Assembly: GCA_043777315.1 (NCBI GenBank)
Contig: JAYVPW010000013.1
Coordinates: 1 to 11,460 of the forward strand
Length of the DNA stretch: 11,460 bases
Origin: CAIURC01 sp043777315
GTDB lineage: Bacteria; Verrucomicrobiota; Verrucomicrobiia; Chthoniobacterales; Chthoniobacteraceae
Direction: 5' to 3'
The position numbers and the translations under genes were made by a program. Position 1 is the first letter of the stretch, and the number at the start of each line of letters is the position of its first letter. Shown here piece by piece: positions 1 to 7,442 of this stretch. The notes under the pieces were generated by a model. That model did no database searches. It had not been told where the DNA came from and worked only from the letters and a program-made list of their open reading frames with translations.

Positions 1-115
1 CGTCGAACGTCGAACGTCGAACGTCGAAGTGAAGAGGGGAATGCCGAGTCTCGACGCGGCTCGCGGGCTTCTTTCCATACTTCGCCGTTCGACGTTCGAC
101 GTTCGACGTTCGACG
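1..115. repeat. Inverted repeat of CGTCGAA heptamers (4 + 4 copies)
   Basis: Positions 1-28 are four perfect tandem copies of CGTCGAA. Positions 88-115 are four perfect copies of its reverse complement TTCGACG, so the two 28-base arms can pair completely across a 59-base spacer. The left arm starts at base 1 and may extend beyond the window. The repeat lies just before batB, where the end of a preceding operon gene such as batA would be expected. Read as protein, the heptamer gives a 7-residue period (FDVRRST), but this is almost certainly non-coding. The array is directly visible; any role (transcript hairpin, protein binding site, mobile REP-like element) is inference. Confidence 0.85.
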
Positions 116-140
116 TTTTCCGAAAAGATCGCAGGTCCGA

Positions 141-2165
141 ATGACGTTCGCCCAACCCCACTGGTTCTGGGCCTTCGCGGCGTTTCCCGTCCTGGTCGCG
201 CTCTTTTTTCAAACCGAGCGGCGGCGCGCGCAGCTCTTGCGCAAGCTCGTCGCCGCGCGGCTGCAGGATCGTCTCGCGGGGACCGTCAGCGTGGCGAAAC
301 GGCGGTTCCGCTTTTTGCTGCTGCAGGCCGGAATGGCAGGCGTGCTCGTGGCGCTCGCGGAGCCGCGCTACGGCGAGACTTGGGAGCAGAGCAAACGCAA
401 AGGACACGATGTGCTCATCGCGATCGACACCTCCAAAAGCATGCTCGCCACGGACCTCGCGCCGAATCGTCTCGCGCGGGCAAAACTCGCGGCGCAAGAC
501 GTGATCCACCAACTCGCCGGCGACCGCGTGGGGCTGATCGCGTTTGCCGGGACCGCCTTTTTGCAGGCGCCGCTGACCGTCGATTATGGCGCGGTGCTGG
601 GCGCGCTGAACGAGGTCGATACCGAGGTCATCCCGCAGGGCGGCACGAACATCGCCGCGGCGATCAGGACGGCGCTCGAGGCATTTGGAAAAGGCGAGGG
701 CGACCATCGCGCGCTGATCATTTTCACCGATGGCGAAGACCTCGAAGCGGCCGGCGAAAAGGCGGCGGAGGAGGTGAAGGACGTGGCGAAAATTTTCACG
801 GTCGGGCTCGGCTCGGCGGAAGGCTCATTCATCCCGCGGCCGGGCGGGAGGGGTGGTGAGTTTTTGAAAAACGAGGACGGGGAGATCGTGAAGTCGCGGC
901 TCGACGAGGAGCGGCTCAGGAAAATTGCAGAGGCCACCGGCGGCTTTTATGTTCAGCTCCAAAATGGCCGCGCGGATACCGAAAGAATCGTCCGCGATGG
1001 TCTCGGAAAAATGAACGAACAAGACATCGATGCGAAACTCTCGCGGCATCCGATCGAGCGCTACCAATGGCCGCTCGGCGCGGGTTCGCTGCTCCTCGCC
1101 GCCTCGATGCTGATCGGTGAACGGCGGCGTGGGATCAAGGCGGGAGGCCGGTTGGCGGTGATCGCGATCTCGGCGGCGCTCTATTTTCCCGCGGAGGTGC
1201 GGGCGAAAAACAGCGGCGTCGAGGCGTACGAGCGCGAGGATTTCAAAGGCGCGCTCGGGCAGTTTTCGGAGCAGTTGAAGCTCCAGCCGAAGTCGCCTGC
1301 GCTGCAATTCGATCTCGGCAGCGCGGCGTATAAATCGGGCGACCTGGACACAGCGCTGCACGCGTTTTCCCATGCGGTGACGTCATCGGACCCGCAGCTT
1401 CGCGCGAAGGCGGAATACAATTTGGGCAACACGCTATTCCAGCGCGGCGCGGCGCAAAAAGAGAAGGAGCCGAAGATTCAGGAATGGAAAAACGCGCTGC
1501 AGCACTATGACCAGACGCTGAAGGCGGAGCCGCAAAACCAGGACGCGGAATTCAATCGGGACGTGATCAACAAGCTCATCGCCGAGCTCGAAAAAGAACC
1601 GCCGAAGTCCGACGAGAAGAAGAAGGACGAGAAAAAACAGGATCAGAAAAAGGATCAAAAAGACGAACCAAAGGATCAGGAGAAAGGCGGGGAGCAGGAT
1701 CAGAAAGATCAGGAGAAAAAGGAGCAAAACTCGGAGTCGAAAGATCAGCAGGGCGAGCAAAAGGACGCCAAGCCGCAGGACGGAAAAGAGGGCGAGCCAA
1801 AAGATCAAAAGGGAGAAAAGCCGGGAGAAAAAGGGGACGAGAAAAAGCCGGACCAAGCATCTGGCGGCAGCAAGGGAGACGACCAGAAAAAGGACGGCAA
1901 AACCGGAGAGCAACCCGAGCCGTCCCCCGCTGAACCGGAGAAAAAACGGGAGGGCGAACTGAAGCCGGCGACCCCATCCGACAAGCCCGGCGAGCCCACG
2001 GATGCGGAACAGCAGGCGGCCGAAGAGGTCGCGGCGGTCGAGGGGAAAATGACGGAGCGGCAGGCGAAGACTCTGCTCGATTCGCTGAAGAGCGAAGACC
2101 AGCGCGTGCCGCTCACGGACCCGCAGGCGCGCAAGGGCAAGGCGCGCGGTTTCCGCGACTGGTAG
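141..2165 (+). CDS. batB/batC: BatB-BatC fusion: membrane VWA-domain and TPR protein
   Basis: The 674-residue product looks like a fusion of two Bat proteins that are separate in Bacteroides. Residues 6-24 and 55-73 are hydrophobic segments of the BatA/BatB N-terminus. A von Willebrand A domain spans about 89-290, with an intact metal site: DxSxS at 96-100, the GGTN threonine at 169, and TDG at 196-198. A membrane segment at about 311-326 closes the BatB part. A second hydrophobic stretch (338-350) precedes TPR-like helices (about 358-475), as in BatC. Residues 485-640 are low complexity, rich in Lys, Asp, Glu and Gln. The last 35 residues return to ordinary sequence (MTERQAKTLLDSL) and end in RDW, resembling BatC C-termini. 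The ATG has a weak AGG at 133-135. It heads a co-oriented block with batD, batE and a DUF3108 gene. The family is thought to work with MoxR AAA ATPases in the envelope and was first linked to aerotolerance; the exact role here is inferred. Confidence 0.93.
   Translation: MTFAQPHWFWAFAAFPVLVALFFQTERRRAQLLRKLVAARLQDRLAGTVSVAKRRFRFLLLQAGMAGVLVALAEPRYGETWEQSKRKGHDVLIAIDTSKSMLATDLAPNRLARAKLAAQDVIHQLAGDRVGLIAFAGTAFLQAPLTVDYGAVLGALNEVDTEVIPQGGTNIAAAIRTALEAFGKGEGDHRALIIFTDGEDLEAAGEKAAEEVKDVAKIFTVGLGSAEGSFIPRPGGRGGEFLKNEDGEIVKSRLDEERLRKIAEATGGFYVQLQNGRADTERIVRDGLGKMNEQDIDAKLSRHPIERYQWPLGAGSLLLAASMLIGERRRGIKAGGRLAVIAISAALYFPAEVRAKNSGVEAYEREDFKGALGQFSEQLKLQPKSPALQFDLGSAAYKSGDLDTALHAFSHAVTSSDPQLRAKAEYNLGNTLFQRGAAQKEKEPKIQEWKNALQHYDQTLKAEPQNQDAEFNRDVINKLIAELEKEPPKSDEKKKDEKKQDQKKDQKDEPKDQEKGGEQDQKDQEKKEQNSESKDQQGEQKDAKPQDGKEGEPKDQKGEKPGEKGDEKKPDQASGGSKGDDQKKDGKTGEQPEPSPAEPEKKREGELKPATPSDKPGEPTDAEQQAAEEVAAVEGKMTERQAKTLLDSLKSEDQRVPLTDPQARKGKARGFRDW
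1593..2060 (+). repeat. Low-complexity K/D/E/Q-rich linker inside batBC
   Basis: This stretch encodes about 155 residues made mostly of Lys, Asp, Glu, Gln, Gly and Pro, with many short KDQ/KDE-type units written by repeated GATCAG, GATCAA and AAGGAC codon groups. It separates the TPR-like part from the conserved C-terminal motif. It is in frame with the gene and contains no stop. A flexible charged spacer is the simplest reading; it would be prone to length change by slippage or recombination. Confidence 0.8.
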
Positions 2166-2180
2166 CCGAGCATCGCGAAT

Positions 2181-4034
2181 ATGCATTCACCCGCGTTTCC
2201 AACTTTTCACCGTCCCGCTGGCGCACCGCTGCGGGTCGCACTGCTCCTCATCGCGGGTTTTCTCGGCTGTCTCGCCCGGCCCGCGGACGCGGCGACTTCG
2301 GTGACCGCGGCCCTTTCGCAAAACACGATGACGGTCGGCGACTCGATCCAACTGACCGTGACGGTGCAAGGCTCCGCATCGCTCACCGCGCCGCGCGAGG
2401 TGGCGGTGGACGGGCTGGCGATTCGCTACAGCCAGCGATCGCAGCGCAGCCAATTTTCTTTTCCGGGCGGCGCTTCGGTGAGCACGGAACTCATTTACAC
2501 GATCGAGGCAGAGCGACCCGGCAGCTTCACGATCCCGGCGATGGAGCTGCAGGTGGACGGGAAAGCGCTGAAGACGGAACCGGTCGCGCTGAAGGTCGAG
2601 ACCGCGGCACCCGGGGCCCGGCAGGGCGGGATCGATCAGATCGGATTTGCGGAGCTCACCTTGGGAAAAATGACGGCCTATCTCGGCGAGATCGTTCCGC
2701 TGGAATTGAGGCTGTTCATCGACGGCCGCATCTCGCGCTACGAGGTGCAGCAAATCTCGACGATCGAGGGCGATGGCTTCACGAAGCAGAAGATGCCGGA
2801 GCCGCGGCGGGAGCATGTGCGGCGGGACGGGAAGGATTATCAGGTCATCGTCTTCCGCACCGCGATCACGCCGAGCCGCGCCGGGAAGATCACGATCGGG
2901 CCGATGGATCTGACCTTCGCCGCGCAGATTCCGCAGCCGCAGCAGAATCGACGACGCACGCCGTTCGACGATCTGCTGGGCGACGCTTTTTCCGACGACC
3001 CGCTTTTCTCGCAGGCCCAGGTGAAAAAGGTCACGGCCAAGGCGCCGCCGGTCGTGCTCGATGTGAAGCTGCTCCCGGGCGCGGGCCGGCCGAAAGATTT
3101 CTCCGGCGCGATCGGTGAGTTCAAATTTTCGGCGGAGGGAAGTCCGGGAAAAGTGAAGATCGGCGATCCGGTGACGATGAAGTTGAGCGTCTCCGGGCGC
3201 GGCAATTTCGATCGCGTGAATGCGCCGCAAATCCGTGACGCGGCGGGGTGGCATCCGTATCCGGCCACGGGGGATTTCAAGTCGGAGGACGAATTGCAAA
3301 TGAGCGGGACGAAGATTTTCGAGATGGCGGTGATCCCGGAAGTAAAGCAGAGCGCGATGCCGGTTTTTGCGTTCAGCTATTTCGATCCCTCGACGGAAAA
3401 ATATGCGACGCTGACCAGCGCTGCGGCACCGCTGGAGGTGGAAGGCGCGGCCCTCTCGTCGCCGACGGCGAAGCAGGATTCCGCGGTCGGAGCATCGCAG
3501 GCCGGAGCCACGCCGGCGCCGGCCAAACCGGTCGTGGTGAATGATATTCTCGGGCTGCGCTACGAGTCTGGGGAGCGTCGCAATTCATTCAAACCGCGCT
3601 GGCTTTCGCGCAATTTTGCCATCGGGGCTCTTGCTCCGGCGGTGCTGTTCCTCGGATTCGCGGGGTTGCAATTTCGGCGCAAGGATGACGCCGCGGCCCG
3701 GGTCGCGGGGTTGCAAAAACAGAAGGCGGAAGCCTGGCGGGCGGTGCGCCGGGAGCGGGAGCGCGCGGGATTTCTCGATGCCGCCGCGCGCGTTTTGCAA
3801 ATCGAAGCCGCGCTCAAAACCGGGCGGGGCGGACACGCGGTCGATGCCGCGGCGGTGAGGAATGCGGCGGAGATCGACGAAGCCACGGGTGAGGCCGTCG
3901 AAGAAATTTTCGCGACCCGTGCGGAGCTGTTTTACGCCGGCACCGCACCGGGCAATGGCGCGCTCGCCGAGCCCGATCGCGCACGCCTCATCGCGGTGCT
4001 GGAGCGCTTCGAGAAGAGCCACGGGAAATCCTGA
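2181..4034 (+). CDS. batD: BatD family protein (oxygen-tolerance family, PF13584)
   Basis: The 617-residue product has the BatD plan. An N-terminal signal sequence spans about 1-37, with a hydrophobic core at 18-32 and an ADA signal-peptidase I site. A long all-beta periplasmic region follows (about 38-430). It opens with the family-typical sequence on a protein that 'needs' high surface display (SVTAALSQNTMTVGDSIQLT), and repeats the theme near residue 330 (GDPVTMKLSVSGRGN). One membrane helix lies at about 477-496, and a charged alpha-helical tail faces the cytoplasm. It begins 15 bases after the batBC stop and ends 4 bases before the next ATG, so it is surely co-transcribed. The Shine-Dalgarno is weak, which suggests translational coupling. 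BatD is thought to associate with the BatA/BatB VWA proteins in the inner membrane. Its biochemical function is not established. Confidence 0.92.
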   Translation: MHSPAFPTFHRPAGAPLRVALLLIAGFLGCLARPADAATSVTAALSQNTMTVGDSIQLTVTVQGSASLTAPREVAVDGLAIRYSQRSQRSQFSFPGGASVSTELIYTIEAERPGSFTIPAMELQVDGKALKTEPVALKVETAAPGARQGGIDQIGFAELTLGKMTAYLGEIVPLELRLFIDGRISRYEVQQISTIEGDGFTKQKMPEPRREHVRRDGKDYQVIVFRTAITPSRAGKITIGPMDLTFAAQIPQPQQNRRRTPFDDLLGDAFSDDPLFSQAQVKKVTAKAPPVVLDVKLLPGAGRPKDFSGAIGEFKFSAEGSPGKVKIGDPVTMKLSVSGRGNFDRVNAPQIRDAAGWHPYPATGDFKSEDELQMSGTKIFEMAVIPEVKQSAMPVFAFSYFDPSTEKYATLTSAAAPLEVEGAALSSPTAKQDSAVGASQAGATPAPAKPVVVNDILGLRYESGERRNSFKPRWLSRNFAIGALAPAVLFLGFAGLQFRRKDDAAARVAGLQKQKAEAWRAVRRERERAGFLDAAARVLQIEAALKTGRGGHAVDAAAVRNAAEIDEATGEAVEEIFATRAELFYAGTAPGNGALAEPDRARLIAVLERFEKSHGKS

Positions 4035-4038
4035 GACG

Positions 4039-4806
4039 ATGAAATTCTCTCGAATTTTCCGAGCGGCGAGACGCCGCGTCGCAGCCCCCGGAGCGCGTGT
4101 TTTTCTGTGCTGGATCGCGATCGCGGGCAGCGCGCGCGGTGGCGAATTCGAGGTGGGGAACGAGAGCTACGACGCGGGCCAATTCGCCTCGGCGAGGAAT
4201 GCGTATCAACGCGTGATCGCGCGCGGCGAGTGGAGCGCGAACGTCTTTTACAACCTCGCGAATGCGGAGTTCCGGCTCGGGGAAAAGGGTCTCGCCGCGC
4301 TGAATTATGAGCGAGCCCTGGCGCTGGAACCAAGCCATCCCGAGGCCGCCGCCAATCTGCGACTCGTGCAGGAACAGTCGGGCGCACATCTGCCGGAAAA
4401 ACTTTGGTTCGATGCGCTTTTTCCCCGCGTCGCGGCGGACGTTATCGCCGTGCTCGGCGTCGCCGCCGCGACGATCGCGCTCGCCTGCGCAGTCGCGATG
4501 CTGATGCGCGGAGCGAGCGGCATTCTGGGGACGGGGCTGTTCGTCGGCGTGCTCGTGGCGGGCTGGTCCGGCGTGGCGTTGTGGCGCGATTGGCGGGCCG
4601 AAACCGTGGCGGTGATCGTGGCGAAACAAGTCGAGGCCAGGCTCGCGCCCGCCGACCGCGCGGGCGTGGCCGAGGCGTTGCCGGCGGGGAGCCGCGTCCG
4701 CGTCCGCAGCGAACGCGGCGAGTGGACCTACTGCGAACTGCCGGGCAAAGGGCTGGGGTGGCTGCCCGCCGGCACGCTGGAAAAAATCCGCATTTCGCGC
4801 CGATGA
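4039..4806 (+). CDS. batE: BatE-like TPR membrane protein with SH3-like C-terminus
   Basis: The 255-residue product follows BatE architecture. It has an N-terminal signal or anchor (about 18-34, basic residues before it), then TPR helices at about 38-108 (SYDAGQFASARNAYQRVI, then YNLANAEFRLGEKGLAALNYERALALEP). Two adjacent membrane helices follow (about 132-156 and 161-183), and a bacterial SH3-like domain lies at about 187-252 (ending GEWTYCEL, then GLGWLPAGTLEKI). I chose the ATG at 4039. It lies 4 bases after the batD stop and gives a proper signal sequence; the longer upstream frame only overlaps batD. Its stop overlaps the start of the next gene (ATGA). TPR plus SH3 points to protein-protein contacts on the periplasmic side, presumably with the other Bat proteins; this role is inferred. 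Confidence 0.88.
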   Translation: MKFSRIFRAARRRVAAPGARVFLCWIAIAGSARGGEFEVGNESYDAGQFASARNAYQRVIARGEWSANVFYNLANAEFRLGEKGLAALNYERALALEPSHPEAAANLRLVQEQSGAHLPEKLWFDALFPRVAADVIAVLGVAAATIALACAVAMLMRGASGILGTGLFVGVLVAGWSGVALWRDWRAETVAVIVAKQVEARLAPADRAGVAEALPAGSRVRVRSERGEWTYCELPGKGLGWLPAGTLEKIRISRR

Positions 4807-5594
4807 AAATCTGGCTGGCCATCGTGGCCGGACTGCTGGCGATCACGGCCCACGGGGCGGATTGGAAACAGCAAATCGCTCCCGCGACGCCGGGAAAATT
4901 CCCACTCCCGCGGCCGCTGCACGCGACCTACCGCTTCGGGTGGAGCGCGCTTTCCGCGGCGGATGCGACCTTCGATTTCACCAAGCCGAATGCGAGCCTG
5001 GTCCGCCTCGACATGTCGGTGCAGACCACCGGCGCGGTCCGTTCCATTTTTCGACTCGATGCACAACACACCGCAGTGGCGCGCGCCGCGACGTTGCGAC
5101 CGGTCAGCGTCCGGCAGACCGAGACCTACAAAGACGAAACGCTGAAGACGAAGCTGGACTTCGCCGACGCGGGCGTGATTCGCGCGCGCGAGTCGAATGT
5201 GCCGACGCCGGGAAACGGGAAGGCTAAACGCTTTGCGTTCACTCCGCTCTTCGACCTGCACAGCGCGTTGCTCTGGGTGCGCAGCCAGCGACTGCAAACG
5301 GGCGACACGTATCGGCTGGTCGTCTATCCATCGGCCGACCCGTATCTCGCAGAAATCGCGGTCGCCGGGCGGGAGAAAATCAAGGTCGGGGGCCAGAGCC
5401 ACGACGGGGTGCGGCTCGGGATCAAACTGCGGCGCGTGAGCAAAAAACTCGAGCTGCAGGCGCACGACAAATTCAAGCGCGCGACCGCGTGGCTCTCCGA
5501 CGACTCCGACCGGATGTTGCTGAAAGTGGAGGCGGAAATCTCCGTCGGGAACGTCTGGGTCGAGCTGCGGACGGTGCAATTCACCGCGGAGTGA
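4803..5594 (+). CDS. Exported DUF3108 domain protein
   Basis: The 263-residue product has a clean signal peptide (MKIWLAIVAGLLAITAHGA) and a beta-rich body that matches the DUF3108 pattern. It opens with a strand pair on Tyr/Gly (HATYRFGWSALSAADATFDF). A central section of the type 'P.sv...e..kd...k..fd' follows (RPVSVRQTETYKDETLKTKLDF), then a section on converting a linear length or load (FTPLFDLHSALLWVRS), and a C-terminal WLSDDSDRMLLKVEAEISVG-like end. The chosen ATG overlaps the batE stop as ATGA, a sign of translational coupling; the longer frame upstream is a shadow inside batE. DUF3108 proteins are periplasmic or outer-envelope beta proteins of unknown function. Its place as the last gene of the Bat operon suggests an envelope role, which is inference. 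Confidence 0.85.
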   Translation: MKIWLAIVAGLLAITAHGADWKQQIAPATPGKFPLPRPLHATYRFGWSALSAADATFDFTKPNASLVRLDMSVQTTGAVRSIFRLDAQHTAVARAATLRPVSVRQTETYKDETLKTKLDFADAGVIRARESNVPTPGNGKAKRFAFTPLFDLHSALLWVRSQRLQTGDTYRLVVYPSADPYLAEIAVAGREKIKVGGQSHDGVRLGIKLRRVSKKLELQAHDKFKRATAWLSDDSDRMLLKVEAEISVGNVWVELRTVQFTAE

Positions 5595-5620
5595 AACCGG
5601 CGAAGTCCGCAATCCTGAGC

Positions 5621-6364
5621 TCAGTCCACCCAGATTCCGCGATACGTTTTCGGCGGAATACCCGGCCGCTGCCCCGCGTTGAACGGCTGGAGTGGCGGGC
5701 CTCCGCGACCGGGGAGCAGGCGCATTTTGTTCAGCGTCTCGAGGTCGAGCCGGCCGGTGAGCGGGAGACGCGAGCGGCGTTGATAGGTCAGCAGCGCTTC
5801 TTCCAAATCGCCGCTCGCTGCGCCGTCGATGCGGTCGCGATACATGCCTTCGCGGGCGAGAAAAGTCTGCGCCTTGCGCACGGTGCTTTGCTGCACTTGC
5901 AGCGGCGCGGTGGCAAATGGGGTCCGGGCAAAAAGGCCGGCGTAGTCAGCACCAGGAGCCGATTGTGCGGGAGCAGGCGGGTTTTCGGGACGCGCGGCGG
6001 GCTGCTCATCGCGCCGCAGAAATTGGCGGTCACTCTCCGCAATTGCGTCGGTGGGCCGCTGATTTGCCGGAGGCGGAGGCGTGGCTTCGGCGGGCGGCGG
6101 GATGGCGGCCGGCGACGCTTTTTTTGCGACCAAGCCGAGCGTTTCCAGCGTTTGGTGCGTCAGCGTGCCGGTCACTTCGAGCCCGTTCCGAATTTGGTAA
6201 CGCTTGAGGGCCGCTGATGTTTCCGTCGTCAGGTTTCCGTCCGCCTCGCCGTAGAAAAATCCCTCGCTCTTCAATTCCGCCTGCGCGTTGCGCGTCACCT
6301 CATCAGCCCGCGCGGGCGCGATCACGAACAGGATGAGGCCGGAGAGAACGACGAGATTTTTCAT
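5621..6364 (-). CDS. Exported protein with two peptidoglycan-binding domains (PF01471)
   Basis: The 247-residue product starts with a signal peptide (cleavage after ARA at residue 20). Two PG_binding_1-like three-helix modules follow. The first is at about 24-78 (AQAELKSEGFFYGEADGNL, then ALKRYQIRNGLEVTGTLTHQTLETLGL). The second is at about 160-216 (VRKAQTFLAREGMYRDRIDG, then ALLTYQRRSRLPLTGRLDLETLNKM). They are joined by a Pro/Ala-rich linker (about 82-158), and a short tail ends in GIWVD. No catalytic domain is visible, so it probably binds cell wall as a scaffold or helper. It lies 37 bases downstream of the amidase on the same strand and is probably co-transcribed with it. The start has no clear Shine-Dalgarno. 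It converges on the DUF3108 gene with a 26-base gap in which I see no terminator hairpin. Confidence 0.88.
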   Translation of the reverse strand: MKNLVVLSGLILFVIAPARADEVTRNAQAELKSEGFFYGEADGNLTTETSAALKRYQIRNGLEVTGTLTHQTLETLGLVAKKASPAAIPPPAEATPPPPANQRPTDAIAESDRQFLRRDEQPAARPENPPAPAQSAPGADYAGLFARTPFATAPLQVQQSTVRKAQTFLAREGMYRDRIDGAASGDLEEALLTYQRRSRLPLTGRLDLETLNKMRLLPGRGGPPLQPFNAGQRPGIPPKTYRGIWVD

Positions 6365-6401
6365 GCGATCGGGGCTTGGACGCCCAGCGAGGCGAATCTA
6401 T

Positions 6402-7220
6402 TCATCGCGCCAGCCGCGCGAGTTGGGTCGGATGGTCGGTGCGCGGTTTCGCTTTTTCGAAGCGCATCAAACCCTCCGCAATGGCCGACGCCAGCCGGTC
6501 CCGATACTCGGAATTCGAGAGCAGCCGGGCTTCGAAGCCGTTGCTCAGAAACCCGCCCTCTACCAGCACCGCCGGGGCTCGGACGTGACGGACAACGTAG
6601 AGCGGACGCCCGCGAATGCCGCGGTTCGTGGCGTCGGTCCGCTCGGCCAGCGCGGTCTGGATGTAGCCGGCGAGGCCTTCGCCGTTGTCGCTGTCCGGCA
6701 CTTCGGGATTGCTGAAAAAACCGACCCACGTCCACGCGTTTTCGGGCGGGATTTTTTCGCGGGCGTAAAAGGTTTCCACTCCGCTGGCGGAGGACGCGGA
6801 GCTCTCGTTGAAGTGAATGCTGACGAAGACCGAATGATCGATTCGGTTGGCGAGGGCCGTGCGCTCGTCGAGCCCGACGTGCGAGTCGTCGCGCCGTGTC
6901 ATCACGGTTGGGAAACCGAAACTTTGGAGCACTTTTTCGAGCCGCAGTGCGACATCGAGGGTGACCTCTTTTTCCACGAGTCCGTGGGACTTCGCGCCGT
7001 CGTCGCGACCGCCGTGGCCGGGGTCGATGATGATGGTCGGGAGGGTGCCGACGGCCTCGGCGAGACGAGCGCTGGCCGGTTCGTCATCGGGCGCGATGAC
7101 GAAAGTGAGGCAGCCCGCCAGGACCACCAGCCCGACGCATGGCATCGAGTTCTTCATGGCCATAAGCTGGCACGTTCGTCGGAAGATGCCAGCGCAGAAG
7201 CCGTGGCGGAGGTGCTTCAT
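6402..7220 (-). CDS. N-acetylmuramoyl-L-alanine amidase (Amidase_3, AmiC type)
   Basis: This zinc amidase cleaves the bond between MurNAc and the stem peptide of peptidoglycan. The Amidase_3 domain fills residues about 62-255. All expected catalytic elements are visible: DPGHGG with His69, Glu83 in the VEKEV motif, the MTRRDD motif near 107-112, SIHFN with His136, and Glu221 in VEGGFLSN. The N-terminus has a hydrophobic segment (29-43) that contains a lipobox-like LAGC (Cys37). The hydrophobic run continues after the cysteine, so an uncleaved anchor is also possible. I chose the ATG at 7218-7220 because AGGTGA (reverse strand, 7226-7231) sits 5 bases upstream. Starting at Met20 or Met22 would give a more usual lipoprotein signal but has no ribosome site. 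It is followed by the PG-binding protein, a likely partner in cell-wall turnover or division. Confidence 0.92.
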   Translation of the reverse strand: MKHLRHGFCAGIFRRTCQLMAMKNSMPCVGLVVLAGCLTFVIAPDDEPASARLAEAVGTLPTIIIDPGHGGRDDGAKSHGLVEKEVTLDVALRLEKVLQSFGFPTVMTRRDDSHVGLDERTALANRIDHSVFVSIHFNESSASSASGVETFYAREKIPPENAWTWVGFFSNPEVPDSDNGEGLAGYIQTALAERTDATNRGIRGRPLYVVRHVRAPAVLVEGGFLSNGFEARLLSNSEYRDRLASAIAEGLMRFEKAKPRTDHPTQLARLAR

Positions 7221-7225
7221 AAATC

Positions 7226-7231
7226 TCACCT
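7226..7231 (-). promoter_or_regulatory. Shine-Dalgarno AGGTGA deciding the amidase start
   Basis: On the minus strand AGGTGA lies 5 bases before the ATG at 7220. It overlaps the GTG that would give a three-residue longer product, so the ATG is the preferred start. Confidence 0.6.
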
Positions 7232-7442
7232 ATTCATCGCGTAACAGGGCGCGGACGGCGGCATCGGGCATCGGCCGCCAGGTCACAGGGCTCGCCCTTC
7301 CACTTTCGCGGCCAAGGCGCAGCTCCGGTCGGCCGTTGCGTCCGTTCAGGCATGGCAAAATCCTGAAAACCCGGGAGCCGAAAACCCAAGATCGCGCGCG
7401 CTTGCACTTGCCTTCATCGCGGGAAAGTGAGAACCGGTGGAC
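7230..7442. other. Divergent intergenic region between amidase and LysM gene
   Basis: These 213 bases separate two divergent genes and should carry both promoters. I find no convincing -35/-10 pair on either strand. There is a small imperfect dyad at 7257-7279 (GGCGGC and GCCGCC arms, 11-base loop). A minus-strand frame ending in a stop at 7230 (TAG) has gene-like codon use over its last ~15 codons, but its longer reading runs into the antisense of the LysM gene. It may be a remnant or chance. Confidence 0.4.

Noticed and set aside
29..859. Open frame of 276 codons in another frame over the start of batBC
   Set aside because: It begins with a GTG inside the heptamer region, is Arg/Gly-rich, and overlaps the clear VWA coding frame. 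It is a GC-driven shadow.
2187..3299. 370-codon minus-strand open frame across batD
   Set aside because: Arg/His-rich, no recognisable domain or ribosome site, and antisense to a gene with signal peptide, beta domains and membrane helix in place.
6288..7244. 318-codon plus-strand open frame over the amidase
   Set aside because: The opposite strand encodes an amidase with all catalytic residues, so this frame is its shadow.
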